Positions 26,029 through 37,400 of a DNA stretch of 64,000 bases are shown piece after piece; positions within the stretch are counted from its first letter, which is position 1; each line of letters opens with the position of its first letter. Below the pieces are notes generated by a model that did no database searches, was not told the origin of the DNA, and worked only from the letters and a program-made list of their open reading frames with translations. Source of the DNA: Longimonas halophila (GTDB lineage Bacteria > Bacteroidota > Rhodothermia > Rhodothermales > Salinibacteraceae); assembly GCF_002554705.1 (NCBI RefSeq), contig NZ_PDEP01000001.1, forward strand, positions 372,001 to 436,000. Direction: 5' to 3'. A program made the translations under genes and the position numbers.

Positions 26029-27294
26029 TTAGAAGTAGAGCCCAATGTTTACGTTAAAGGCGGTGCGCCACTCGTTGTCGCTCTGCTGGGCCATGATGGT
26101 GCCGAAGCTGCCATCAAACGGCTGGTTGAACGGGTGGCCCTTGCTGATAATGAGGTCGGTGTATACGAACAGCGGACCGGCGCTGGTCAGGAAGCCAGCT
26201 ACGTGCGAGGCGTTGTCGTTCCAGCTGTCTACGGACTTGTTTGTGACGAGACTGAAGTCGTAGTACGGCTTGATCTGCGAGACCGGCCCGACATCTACCG
26301 GAACACGGTACGACAGGCTCGACGAGTACACGGTGTGCTCGCTGGATACGTTGTAGGTGCCGTTGTACGCGCCCATCGTCACAAAGTCTTCGCTCTGGCC
26401 GTCGCTTACCGGCGGGTTGAACGTCTGCTGTGCCACTTCGAGCTTGGCGCCGAATCCGCCATAGCGGCTCTGCAGGTGACCCGCGTAGGCATAGTGGGAG
26501 TCGGTGGCTCCGGTCGTTTCGTTGAGCAACTGTCCGTACTGACCGGACACGCCCACTTTCGTGAAGCCCTGGTCGCCGTAGTCGAAGGAGTATGCGACCT
26601 TTCCGTTGAACTGATTTTCTTCGCTCAGGTTATCGCGCGCATCGCTTCCGTTCGGCACCACGTCGTAGGAGTAGCGGGAGGCGTTGGTGCTGCCGTAGAA
26701 GGTCGATCCTTCCGCATTCATGTAGTAGGCCGCCTGCACGTCCCACGGGCCGTCTTGATACATCAGCTTGATGCCGGCGTCGTAGTCGTCTTCAAGGCCG
26801 ACGTAGTACGTATTGTTGAAGAACCAGCTACTGGAGGCGTAGGGCTGGATGCCAAACGGCACCTGGCTGACGCCTACCTGGGCTTGCAGCGCATCGCTAA
26901 AGTTGTAGCCCGCCCAGCCGTGGTGGATGAAGAGTCCGCCGAAGGCATCCGGGTAGATGGCGTACTCGGCATCGAAAATCAGGTCGCCGTACGAGCCATT
27001 CGCGCCGATGCGAAAGGTATCGAAGGTAAAGCCGCCATTGCCGAGCTTGCGGTCGGCCTTCTGTTCAAAGCCGGTGTTGGCACCGTAGGCGCGAAAGAGC
27101 GCGTTGAAGCGCAGCGAGCCGGTGAAGTTGACGTCGAGGCTGGGTTCCTCTTCCTGCGCAGCGGATGTTGACGCCTCGGTGGTGGCCTCGTTGGAGGCCG
27201 CTTCCGCACCGTCGTCGGTGGACTGTGCGGTGGCCAGTGGAGCCATCAGGAGGCTGAGGCAGAAGACGCCGAGAAAGGTAACGTGTCGAATCAT
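26029..27294 (-). CDS. Outer-membrane porin-like beta-barrel
   Basis: This 421-residue protein has signal peptide MIRHVTFLGVFCLSLLMAPLATAQ. A short acidic/Thr-rich stretch (25-55) is followed by a long alternating-aromatic sequence typical of outer-membrane beta strands (for example FTGSLRFNALFRAYGANTGF, VGVSGQYGQ, YSSSLSYRVPV), and it ends with a C-terminal Phe (IGLYF) as many barrel proteins do. The fold and a periplasmic-to-outer-membrane destination are well supported; the transported substrate is not known. It lies directly downstream of the glycine-betaine importer genes on the same strand but is separated by a terminator, so it is probably a separate transcript. Confidence 0.8.
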   Translation of the reverse strand: MIRHVTFLGVFCLSLLMAPLATAQSTDDGAEAASNEATTEASTSAAQEEEPSLDVNFTGSLRFNALFRAYGANTGFEQKADRKLGNGGFTFDTFRIGANGSYGDLIFDAEYAIYPDAFGGLFIHHGWAGYNFSDALQAQVGVSQVPFGIQPYASSSWFFNNTYYVGLEDDYDAGIKLMYQDGPWDVQAAYYMNAEGSTFYGSTNASRYSYDVVPNGSDARDNLSEENQFNGKVAYSFDYGDQGFTKVGVSGQYGQLLNETTGATDSHYAYAGHLQSRYGGFGAKLEVAQQTFNPPVSDGQSEDFVTMGAYNGTYNVSSEHTVYSSSLSYRVPVDVGPVSQIKPYYDFSLVTNKSVDSWNDNASHVAGFLTSAGPLFVYTDLIISKGHPFNQPFDGSFGTIMAQQSDNEWRTAFNVNIGLYF

Positions 27295-27371
27295 GAAGTA
27301 CGGGGCGTTAGGGACAGAGAGAACGAAACGGCGACAGGAGGCCGCCGAAACGAAAAACAAGACAAAGCAAA

Positions 27372-27415
27372 GGCCTCTGTGCGCACCTGCGCGAGCATGG
27401 AGAGCAGCAGAGGCC
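27372..27415 (-). terminator. Terminator after proX
   Basis: GGCCTCTG (27372-27379) pairs with CAGAGGCC (27408-27415). On the minus strand the hairpin is followed by a T-rich stretch. It ends the proV-proW-proX group just after the proX stop. Confidence 0.75.
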
Positions 27416-27428
27416 AAGGCGTGTTGTG

Positions 27429-28403
27429 TTACTGAGCAGAGGCCGTTGCCGTAGAGGCATCGGCATTTTCAGGAATCCAGCTGCTGACGAGGTCAGGGTG
27501 GTTCTGGATCCAATCTTGTGCAGCTGCATAGGGATCGTCAGTATCCGCGTCGGGGCGGAACGGCTGCATGAGCGAGCTAATCTGCTCGTTGTTTACCTTT
27601 ACGTTGTCGAAGAACTGCACCACGCGCTCGGGGAATTCTTCCTCGAAGTCGGTGCGTGCTACGGCGAAGATATCTTCTGGCTCGCCGAATACGTCAGACT
27701 GGCCGGTTTGAGCACCTTCAAGGTAGCGCAGGTCGTAGCGCCCCCACTTCCAGTGCGGCTGCCAGCCAGTGACGACAATGGGCTCTTCGTTCTGGATGGC
27801 GCGCTGCAACTCAGACCAGGTGGCGGGTCCGCTGGAGGCGAGCACCTCGAAGCCTTCGATGTTGTTTTCCGCCAGCACGTCACGCGTCTGCTGATTGACC
27901 GTGGCACCGGACTCAATACCGTGGATGCGCCCGTCCAGCGCCTCACGGTGTTCAGCCAGATCTTCTACGCTTTCAAGATCGGTGTAGGTGGGAACAGTAA
28001 GCCCCACGGTAGTGCGGTCGTACCACTGCCCAATCTTCTGGAGGTCGCCGCTGTGCTGCTCCCATGAAGCGCTGTGCGTCGTGGGAAGCCAGGCTTCCAC
28101 AAACACATCGGATCCGCCCGAGGCAACGGAGGTGAAGGCCGTGCCGCCACCGGTGACCTCGCTCATCTGTTCGACTTCTACGTTCAGGCTGTCTTGGAGC
28201 AGTTCGTGCATTACGTGGGCCATGGCAATGCCTTCAACCCAGTTCACGTAGACGAGGCGAATGGATTCGCGCTCGCCGCTGGCATCACCGTCAGAGGAGC
28301 TACTGCATCCGGTAAAGAGCAGGCCGCCTGCAAGTAGGAAAACAGCCACCAGCGTCGTCCAGGAGGACGAGGAAGGGTGCGAAGCGTGTGCAGAGTTCAT
28401 CAT
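27429..28403 (-). CDS. proX: Glycine betaine/proline ABC transporter, substrate-binding lipoprotein
   Basis: This 324-residue OpuAC/ProX-type binding protein has a lipoprotein signal LLAGGLLFTGC (Cys33). Ligand-pocket aromatics typical of betaine binders are seen in VNWVEGIAMAHVM, VFVEAWLP and TGWQPHWKWGRYDLRYLE. It captures compatible solutes outside the inner membrane and hands them to ProW/ProV. Acid-rich composition fits a halophile. A 215-base gap with an AT-rich inverted repeat separates it from proW, so it may also have its own promoter. A terminator follows. Confidence 0.92.
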   Translation of the reverse strand: MMNSAHASHPSSSSWTTLVAVFLLAGGLLFTGCSSSSDGDASGERESIRLVYVNWVEGIAMAHVMHELLQDSLNVEVEQMSEVTGGGTAFTSVASGGSDVFVEAWLPTTHSASWEQHSGDLQKIGQWYDRTTVGLTVPTYTDLESVEDLAEHREALDGRIHGIESGATVNQQTRDVLAENNIEGFEVLASSGPATWSELQRAIQNEEPIVVTGWQPHWKWGRYDLRYLEGAQTGQSDVFGEPEDIFAVARTDFEEEFPERVVQFFDNVKVNNEQISSLMQPFRPDADTDDPYAAAQDWIQNHPDLVSSWIPENADASTATASAQ

Positions 28404-28506
28404 GCGAAAAAAGGGGTCTGTGCGACAGATAAATGAGCAGGACGCACGGCGCGTAGAGCAGACCGTCCGTCTTGTCCGCTACCACGCAATGAACGCATCC
28501 TCAAAT

Positions 28507-28528
28507 AGTTTATCTAATAACGTAAACT
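28507..28528. promoter_or_regulatory. AT-rich inverted repeat upstream of proX
   Basis: AGTTTA-N10-TAAACT lies about 104 bases upstream of the proX start, inside an unusually AT-rich patch of an otherwise GC-rich region. It could be an operator or part of a promoter for extra proX transcription. No specific regulator is implied. Confidence 0.4.
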
Positions 28529-28618
28529 TTGTATAATCCCCGCACATATTTCAGCGTGTTACGAATGAATAACGGTTGTATGGCACCAGGAGCGTACAGG
28601 GAGTGCGAATGCGGGAAA

Positions 28619-29515
28619 TCATGAAGATTCGGTTCCTCCGTTTGCTGTAGCTGCTTGCTCGCCTATCGACTGCGTAATGCGATCGAGATAGATAGCCAGG
28701 ATGACAATAGCGAGTCCGCCGTTGAATCCGTCAGCAATTTGAAGCTGGGTAACGCCCCGTACGACCGGACCGCCCAGTCCTTCCGCCCCAATGAGTGCGG
28801 CAATGACGACCATTGACAGCGCCAGCATGATGGTCTGGTTTACGCCTGCCATGATGGTTGGCAGCGCCACGGGCAATTCCACCTTGAGCAGCGTCTGTCG
28901 GGTGGTGGCGCCAAAAGAGCGAGAGGCTTCAACGACCTCCTCGGGTACCTCGCGGATGCCCAGATTGGTAAGCCGCACCACAGGCGGCGTAGCAAAGATG
29001 AAGGTTGCAATGACGCCGGGGACCTTGCCAAGACCAAAGAGCAGCACGGCGGGAATCAGGTACACGAAGGCAGGCATGGTCTGCATAAAGTCGAGCACCG
29101 GGCGCACGCTTTGATTCACGGCCTGATTCTTTGAAGCCCAGATACCCACGGGAATGCCGATGACCAGACAGAGCAGCGTAGCAATAAGGGTAAGCGCTAC
29201 GGTCTGCATCAGCAGGTCCCAGAAGCCCATGCCAAAGACGAGAGCGGTATCCCAGAACGGAAGCGGGATGGTGACTTGGTCAATGAGCAACAGGCCTACA
29301 AAGCTAAACGCAGCCATGCCCCGCGAGCAGATCCACCACGCCAGCGCTGTCAGGAGCGCAATCATCACGTAGCTGGGCGGATAGAGCAGCACTGCTTCCA
29401 GTCCGTCAATGAGCAGTGTAATAAACTGCGTAATGGCGTCGAAGAACGGAGAGAAGTTGGCTGTGAGCCACTGAATGAGCGACTCAAACTCTTTTCCGAT
29501 ATCAAATTCGATCAC
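28619..29515 (-). CDS. proW: Glycine betaine ABC transporter permease
   Basis: This 298-residue inner-membrane permease of the OpuAB/ProW family has hydrophobic helices from about residue 40 onward. The permease motif reads RLTNLGIREVPEEVVEASRSFGATTRQTLLKVELPVALPTIMAG, the EAA loop that contacts the ATPase. It pairs with ProV (83 bases upstream) and ProX. The length is normal for ProW. Confidence 0.93.
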   Translation of the reverse strand: MIEFDIGKEFESLIQWLTANFSPFFDAITQFITLLIDGLEAVLLYPPSYVMIALLTALAWWICSRGMAAFSFVGLLLIDQVTIPLPFWDTALVFGMGFWDLLMQTVALTLIATLLCLVIGIPVGIWASKNQAVNQSVRPVLDFMQTMPAFVYLIPAVLLFGLGKVPGVIATFIFATPPVVRLTNLGIREVPEEVVEASRSFGATTRQTLLKVELPVALPTIMAGVNQTIMLALSMVVIAALIGAEGLGGPVVRGVTQLQIADGFNGGLAIVILAIYLDRITQSIGEQAATANGGTESS

Positions 29516-29598
29516 GGCACATTTTTATTCGTTATTGCAAGTAACAACACATAAACATCCGGCAGTTTGGCACAGCGGGATGCGTGGAAGGAGAAACG

Positions 29599-30939
29599 TT
29601 ATGCAGACTCGGCTGCGGGAGCAGATGCTTCGCCATCGAGTGTGCGGCTGACGTGCGCCTTCTCGGGGGTGGCGTCTTTGTTAAGGGCACCTGATTCCAT
29701 CAGGTTCTCGATGTTGGTTGTGACTTCCGACAGGATGGAGGCGCGGTCTACTACGCCTACGAGTTCATCGTCGTCGTTGAGAATAGCCACCGGGAGGTCG
29801 GCTTCAAACACGACGGGCAGGAGCGCTGCCACAGGCGTGTTCTCGTGGGCCGTGGGTACGTCGCGGGTAAGGGCCTCGTGCAAGTCGGAGCGGTCCTGGG
29901 TGCGCAGATCTACGGCGTCGTCGAGGTGCACAACGCCCAAGAGGCGCTGGTCGGCATCCACCGCGTAGACGAGTGGGGTGCCTTCGCTGCGCATCTTGCG
30001 AATAGCGACAGCCGGACCGTGCGGCTGCTCTTCGGACGTGGCCTCGGCCAGGTGTACAGTGGGATACGACCGCATGAGCGTAGAGGCTTGGATGACACGT
30101 GTGCGGTCTACGTCTTGCACGAACGAGCGCACGTACTCATCCGCGGGCTCAGTAAGAATTTCCTCGGGCGTGCCTATCTGCACGACCCGTCCAGACTTCA
30201 TGATAGCCACACGGTCGCCAATCTTGAGGGCTTCGTCCAGGTCGTGCGTCACGAACACGATCGTTTCCTGCATCTCCTGCTGCAAGTTGAGCAGCTCGTT
30301 CTGCATCTCGCTTCGGATGAGCGGATCGAGTGCGCTAAAGGGCTCATCCATGAGTAAGATGCTGGGGTCGTTGGCCAGGGCGCGGGCCAGTCCCACACGT
30401 TGCTGCATACCGCCAGAGAGGGTATCGGGCGTGTGGTCTTCGTAGCCGCTCAGGCCCACCAGGTCGATAGCCTCTTTAGCACGCTTGCTGCGCGTCTCCT
30501 GGTCTACGCCGCGCACCTCCAGTCCAAACTCAACGTTCGATTGCGTGGTGCGGTGCGGCAGGAGCCCGAAGTGCTGAAACACCATCGACACCTTCTCGCA
30601 GAGCGCGCGCAGCTCGGCCCCGTTCATCTGGGTGATGTCGTCGCCATCCACAAGCACCTCGCCTTTTGTAGGCTCAACAAGCCGGTTCATGCAGCGAAGC
30701 AGTGTGGACTTCCCGCTGCCGGAAAGGCCCATCAGGACGAATATTTCGCCCTCGTTTACCGTAAACGATGCGTCATTGACGGCAACGGTGCAATCGGTTT
30801 GCTCCAGAATTTCCTCGTTGGAGTGGCCGTTGCGGAGCATGTCGAGCGCCTCGTCGGTCGCGTCGCCGAAGACTTTGTACAGGTTGCGCACCTCAATGGC
30901 CGCAGGTGTGTTTGCAGCAGGTGTATCCGAGTCAGGCAT
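29599..30939 (-). CDS. proV: Glycine betaine ABC transporter ATP-binding subunit
   Basis: This 446-residue ATPase has Walker A GLSGSGKST, signature LSGGMQQRVGLARAL, Walker B ILLMDEPFSALDP and the H-loop VTHDLDEAL. The C-terminal 150 residues contain two CBS-type modules (for example PLVYAVDADQRLLGVVHLDDAVD and LPVAILNDDDELVGVVDRASIL), which in OpuA sense ionic strength and gate uptake. It is the first gene of the importer operon proV-proW-proX; a decayed MITE copy lies upstream at 31056-31184. Confidence 0.95.
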   Translation of the reverse strand: MPDSDTPAANTPAAIEVRNLYKVFGDATDEALDMLRNGHSNEEILEQTDCTVAVNDASFTVNEGEIFVLMGLSGSGKSTLLRCMNRLVEPTKGEVLVDGDDITQMNGAELRALCEKVSMVFQHFGLLPHRTTQSNVEFGLEVRGVDQETRSKRAKEAIDLVGLSGYEDHTPDTLSGGMQQRVGLARALANDPSILLMDEPFSALDPLIRSEMQNELLNLQQEMQETIVFVTHDLDEALKIGDRVAIMKSGRVVQIGTPEEILTEPADEYVRSFVQDVDRTRVIQASTLMRSYPTVHLAEATSEEQPHGPAVAIRKMRSEGTPLVYAVDADQRLLGVVHLDDAVDLRTQDRSDLHEALTRDVPTAHENTPVAALLPVVFEADLPVAILNDDDELVGVVDRASILSEVTTNIENLMESGALNKDATPEKAHVSRTLDGEASAPAAESA

Positions 30940-31055
30940 GTAAGCAAGCGGTTATGAGCAGCATACGAGCAGGGGTAACCTTGACATGACTGTTGCGCCA
31001 ACGAGGCATGCCAACAGGTGTTTTGCCTGCATGTGATAACTCTGTAAGTCACGAG

Positions 31056-31184
31056 CCCCCGATCTCGGCCCGTAGCCCCGGGGGCCTTTAGGTCATGCCT
31101 CTGGTGCTACGAACCTCTATCGTGGTCCTCGTTTCGCTCCAGCGGCGCTCGCTCTCGCCGTCAAACCAAACCCCAAACAGTTTC
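31056..31184. mobile_element. Decayed MITE copy 3
   Basis: This about 130-bp fragment matches the right two thirds of copy 2: GATCTCGGCCCGTAGCCCC, CTACGAACCTCTATCGTGG, CGCTCTCGCCGTCAAACC. It has about 25 inserted bases in the middle and a mutated end (AAACAGTTTC instead of AAACAGGTTC). The left third and its terminal repeat are missing. TAA follows the right end. It lies between proV and the giant protease gene. Confidence 0.75.
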
Positions 31185-31465
31185 TAAAGGCATGAGACAT
31201 ATAGAGAAAGGTTTGGGACGCATACGAAAGCATGTGCTCCGGCGGTACAGTATATTGCGATGAAACCTGATCAAGAGGGCCAGCCATTGTCGTCATATTC
31301 TGACAGTCGGGCACGCTTTCTGTATCGTTGACTGCCCACCACATGGCCTGCCGAGGCTCTTCATTTATGTTCGCATCTGTTATCTTCACGCTGTCATCCG
31401 CTTTCGCCTTACTGCATACTGTTCTGGCTCGTGCTGCCATCATGATGATCGTGCGACCTGGGCGG

Positions 31466-34400
31466 ATGGATGATAGCAGGCGGATCGGCGTGGGAGTTTT
31501 CATGGCGTTGCTTCTGTTTGCCGCTCCCAATGCACAGGGCCAGTCGGGCGAAGGGCTCTTTGAGCGGGTACCGGCCACGAGCCTCAGCGAAACGCAGCAG
31601 CGCGTGTACAATCGTATCGCGGCGCAGCCCACGACTGCCTCTATCCAGATGGTGCGGGTGCGCGTGGACCGGCTGGCTGAGCAACAGCGCGTGCACCTCA
31701 ATGTATCTGAGACGGACGTGCTGAAGATCGATCGCGGGCGCCTCGAACAGCGCAGCGCAGACGATTATTCGTGGATTGGCGTCCTGGGCGACCTGATGAA
31801 CCATGCGCACTTCGTGGTGCGATCGGGGCGCGTAACCGGTTCGATTCGTATTGAGGGCCGCCTCTACCAACTGCGTCCGCTTCCGGGGGCAGGGCATGCG
31901 CTAATTCAGGTTGACGAGGCCGCGCTTCCACCCACCGACCCTGAAGGGTTGGAGGGCGGTGTCCTCAAGTCTACAGGCGATGAGCAGATCCGCATCCCCC
32001 AAGAGGGAGCGGCGCCAGCCCCAGCAACTGAAGACCTGCCGGTCATCGACATCATCGTGGCCTACACGTCGGATGCTGTGGATATGCTTGTAGATGCTCC
32101 TGCAGCGATCCAGTTGGCCATCGACGAAACCAACATCACGTACGAAAACAGCAACATACAGGCCCGCGTCCGTCTGGCGCTCGCATACGAGACTCCCACA
32201 CGGCTGCAGGAGTCATTCAATGATCTGGAGCGCTTCCTAACACCCGGTGACGGCTACTTCGACGAAGTGCACGGACTGCGCTCGACTTACGGGGCCGACA
32301 TCGCCATGCTCGTGGGCGGACGCGGTCAAAACTTCGGATTCTGCGGTGTGGCCAATCTCATTTATGCGGATGAACCGGATGAAGCGTTTGCCATCACCGC
32401 AGGCGACTGCCTGACGGGGAGCTACGTCTTTGGTCACGAAGTAGGTCACCTGCAAGGCGCACGCCATAATCCAGAGGCAGATCCCACAACCACGCCGTTC
32501 GCCTACGGGCATGGCAAAACAGACACCGAAAACGGATTTCGTACGGTCATGGCATACAACGACGCCGATCAGTGCCCGGACGGGAATTGCACGCGGGTGC
32601 CCTTCTGGTCGAGCCCGGATGTGACATACGACGGTATAGCTACAGGCGATACCGAAGAACGCCACAACACACGGGTGCTGAATGCCACTGCACCGCTTAT
32701 TGCTGACTATCAGGCATCAGGGGGAGCCGTAGCCACGTTCGACGTAGCCCCGCTGTCGTTGCAGGGAGAAGCGTCGGAGACGCTAACCACGACCCTCACA
32801 AACACGAGTCCAGATGCAGTTCTCAACTGGTCGATAGGCCAGAAGCAGGAAGAGCGTACGCCTCCAGCTGGAGACCAGGGCCCGTATGCGTATGTGTGGC
32901 AGGATAGCCGGGATGCCGAAGGGCCCGCGTTTGCGTGGCGTGACATATCCACGACAGGTACGCCGCTGTCCTTTGCGGAGGATGCCCGTGCAGAGGTTGC
33001 CCTTCCCTTCGACGTCTCGTTCTACGACCAAACGCATAACACAGCCTACGTCAGTCCCAACGGGGCGTTGACGTTTGCGTCCGGTACGTCACTTCCCGAG
33101 TTCAACCGCCCGGTGGTGACAGGGGAACAGCGTAGCATGTTGGCCCCGTTCTGGGACGCCATCGACCTGAGCGCAGGCGGGGCGGTCTATGCAGGCATGA
33201 GCGAGACGGAATGGTTTGTTGTGCAGTGGGAGAACGTGCGCCGCGTTGACGGTGATGGACCGTACACATTTCAGGTGCTGATCCATCCTGATGGGCAGAT
33301 TCGTTACCAGTACAAGGAGATGACGGGATCCGTCACGTCGGCTACGGTCGGGATCGCAGACGCCGCGGGTACCGGCGGTGTACAGGTGACGCACAACAGC
33401 TCGTATCTGGAAGACAACCTGGCCATTGATTTTGCTGTGGGCACGCAGTGGTTGAATGCGACGCCCCAGGCAGGAACCCTCTTCCCGAGTGAGCAACGGG
33501 AGGTAACCGTTGGGTTTGCGCCTCAAGGCTTGCCCCTGGGCACCTACCGCGGCACGCTCCGCTTCATGGCAGAGAACCCATCGACGGCAAGCGTAGCCGT
33601 GCCTGTCACGTTCGACTTCAGCGGAGCACGCATAGGCGGCATCGCGTTTCGCGATGGGAACCGCAATGGCGAGCGCGATGCCTCCGAATCCATCCTTAAT
33701 GGCATTGAGGTTGAACTCATCGAAGATACGAATGCCAACGGACAGCGCGATCCGGGCGAGCCGGTGGTTGGAACGCAGACCACGTCGCAGAGCGGTACGA
33801 GCACAACAGCGCAACCCGGGCGTTATCGCTTCATCGGCGTTGATCCGGGCACCTATCTGGTGCGCTACGTCGCAAACCGGGGCAGTGCGCTCATTCTGAA
33901 TCCGACGACAGCATCCCCACAAGCGATAACCGTGGCGGAGAACGAAAACATAACCGACGTCGATGTCGGGCTGGCTTCTGTCGAGCAGCTATACGTGAAC
34001 GCAGATGCTGCATCGGGCGGCGATGGGCTTACCTGGCAGACAGCGCTGCGCGACCTGGACGTGGCACTGCGGGGCGCCGTTGGGGAAACCGAGGTCTGGG
34101 TTGCCGAAGGTGCGTACACCCCGCCGGGGACCGATACGTCATTTCGCATCACGAGCGCGCAAGACGGGATGCAGGTGTACGGGGGCTTTCAGGGGGTAGA
34201 AACCCATCGCGACCAGCGCGATCCTGATCGGTATCCAACGGTTCTGAGTGGTGATATTGGCAGAAACGACCAGGTCGATGCGCGTGGCGTTACACGCACT
34301 ACTGGAGACTGGTCAGGTACCAACGTCCGGCATGTACTCTACCTTGACGGCTCCTACTCAAGCACCGGAATCACTCCGGCCACCGTGGTTGATGGCATGA

Positions 34401-37400
34401 TCATCACAGCGGGCGGAAGCGGTGCCTTAGTTGGCGGAGGCATTCGCTGCGAGGCGACTCAGGGGATGTGCAGCCCTACCATCCGCAATGTTGACTTCAT
34501 TGCAAACCGAGCCAACTACGGCGCAGCGTTCTTCATGGGAGCACGTGCCGGTGGTACCAGCAGTCCGACCATTACGGGCAGCGCCTTCGAGAACAACCGT
34601 GCCGCGGACAGCGGTGGGGCCATTGGATCGGGCGGCCTTGTGTACAACTGTCGTGGAACGCTGACTTTGCGGGAGGTCACGTTCTCGGGCAACGTTTCTT
34701 CAACTGGACTCGCCAACGTTAGAAACCTCGGCGGCGCGTTGTTTCTCGATGACACCTGCGAAGCTGAAATCGCCCAGGCGACGTTCATTGGCAACCGCGC
34801 AACAGACAGTAGCGGGGCCATTCACGCACAAGGATCTGGCGCGCTGACGTTAACCGGCGTCACGTTTGCAGACAATTACACCGAGGGCAACGGAGGGGGG
34901 CTCCGCATCGAAGGCACACGCACGGCAGCGCTGACCAACGTAGCATTTCTGGGCAACCGCTCCGATGCGCTGGGTGGAGCCATCTACACAGGCGGCTCGT
35001 CTGATGTCACGCTCAACATCGTCGGGGCCACCTTTACCGGCAACGAATCCAGTTTCGGCGGAGCGCTATACAACGACGGGCGCTCCAGTGGCGAGAAAAC
35101 CGTCTCGTTTGCTAACACGATCCTGTGGGACAATCAGGGCAATGGCAGCGACATCTGGAATGCCGGCGATGGCGCTACCGTCGTGATCGATCACACCATT
35201 GTGCAGGCTGACGGAGTCGAGAACGAGGGCAGTGCAAGTTTAGACGACCTGGGCACCAACACGAATGCAAACCCGCAGTTTATAGATGCCGATGGGGCTG
35301 ACAACGTAATCGGGACGCTTGACGACAACGTACGCGTTGCCGCGACCTCGCCCGCACGCGATGCCGGTACCGGGAGTGCGATTCCGGACGGCATCGCGAC
35401 CGACTTGGCCGGTAACCCGCGCATCCAGGATGACGATGGCGACGGCGCTGCACGGGTCGACATTGGCGCATACGAAGGCAATCTGGCTCCGTCCATCCCG
35501 AACCAGGCCCTTACGTTCAACGGCATCGACACGTACATCGGGGCGGATGGCGTAGCTGATGCGCTGGCTGGAGCCGAGGCATTCACGGTAGAGGCCTGGG
35601 TGTATCCCACCGAATCGGGCGGTCAGCAGGGGCTGGCGACGTTCCACAATGCCACCGGGGGGAACCGCAATCTGCTCCTTTACCGAGACGGGCAGTTTCA
35701 GTACTACGATGGGACTACCGGCTACAAACTCAGTCGCAACGCCTTCCCGCCTGGGCAATGGTACCACGTTGCTTTCACGGTCGACGCGTCAAATGCAGCC
35801 ACGCTTTATGTAAATGGCCGCCGTGAGGCGACCTTCACCACGAGTGTACGTCCAGAGGCAGGGGGGCGCTTCTCGATTGGGCAGGAGTGGGATGGCGGTC
35901 CCACCGCCGGCGATTTTTTCGAGGGACGCATCGATGAGATGCGCGTGTGGGGCATGGCGCGCACGCAGGCTGACGTTCAGGATGGTATGACCGTGTCGCT
36001 GGAGGAAGAAAATACACTTGGTGACACGTTCGACCTGGCAAATCTGGTTGCCCACTATCGGTTTGAAGGCAACGCTGCCGACTACACCGGCTTGTATCCT
36101 GGGGAGACCGCAGGCACAGCCAGCTATACCGATGACGTAGCCCCAGCCACCGCTACCGATGCGCTCGTCGTGCGGGTGAACGCTGCTGCGCCAGCCAGCG
36201 GAAGCAGCAACGGGACCTCGTGGGACGATGCGCACACCGCCCTGCAGGCCGCCCTGAGAGGGGCCGGCCCGCGCAACGAACTGTGGGTTGCGGGCGGCAC
36301 GTACACGCCGGTCGTTCCGGCTGACCCGGCTAACGTTACCACGGCTGAGCGTGAGGCCAGCTTTCGCATTACCGGAGACCAAGATGGGCTGCAGGTATAC
36401 GGCGGATTCGCAGGCGGGGAAACCGAGCGCGCACAGCGACAGGGGGCGGCTAACCCCACCGTGCTCTCGGGCGATATCGGAGGCGAAGGCGATGCCTCCG
36501 ACAACAGCTACCACGTAGTCGTCTTCGACGGGGGGAACGCCATGCGGGGCGACGTGGACGCCAATATCACCGCAGAAACCGTGCTGGACGGCGTAACCAT
36601 CACGGCAGGCAACGCGAACGGAAACTTTCCCGACCTCAGTGGGGGTGGACTCTACTGCGATGGCAGTGGCACCAACGGCGCGGGGGCTGGCAACGCGTGT
36701 AGCCCCACACTCACCGATGTCCAGTTTATCGGCAACGCAGCCCGCTTTGGCGGAGCGATCTACAGCATCGCCTCAGGCGGCGGGGCAAGCCATATGCAGA
36801 TAGCACGCGCTTCATTTTTCGAGAACGATGCCTCAGAAAGTGGTGGCGCCATCTACTTTGCGGGTGACAACGGCTCGATTGCGACCCGCGTGGTGAACAG
36901 CGTATTTGTCGACAATACCGCCAGCCACATTGGCTTCGATGATGGCAATGCCGGGCAGCAGCCGCAGTTCATCCATTCCACCTTTACCGGAGCCAGCGAA
37001 CAGGCAGTCGATGTGTTCTACTACGACACTGGCCAAACGCCCATTCAGGCCATCAACTCGGTCTTCTGGAATAACGGACCGGGCGGCATTGCAGGAAGTA
37101 GCGGATCGGTTGCCGAACCGGATGCTGCAGTAGCCGTGCGCTATTCCATTGTCGAGGAAGCGCGCTACACGACAGGAACCGACGGGGCATCCAACACGCA
37201 GGCCAATCCGCGCTTTGCTGATGCCGATGCACCGCTCGGCCCTGATGGCGTGTTCGGCACGAGCGATGACGGGCTGCGCCTGCAGCCCACATCGCCCGCC
37301 ATTGCCCTGGGCACCTACGCGCCGTTCGAGCCGGGGGGAAGCGCTGAACAGGTGACGACCGATCTTACCGGCCAGGCACGCCGGTTCGGGCTTTTTCCCG

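Noticed and set aside
25930-27171. A 413-codon plus-strand frame opposite the porin
   Set aside because: Shadow of the outer-membrane barrel gene; Val/Gly-rich without motifs.
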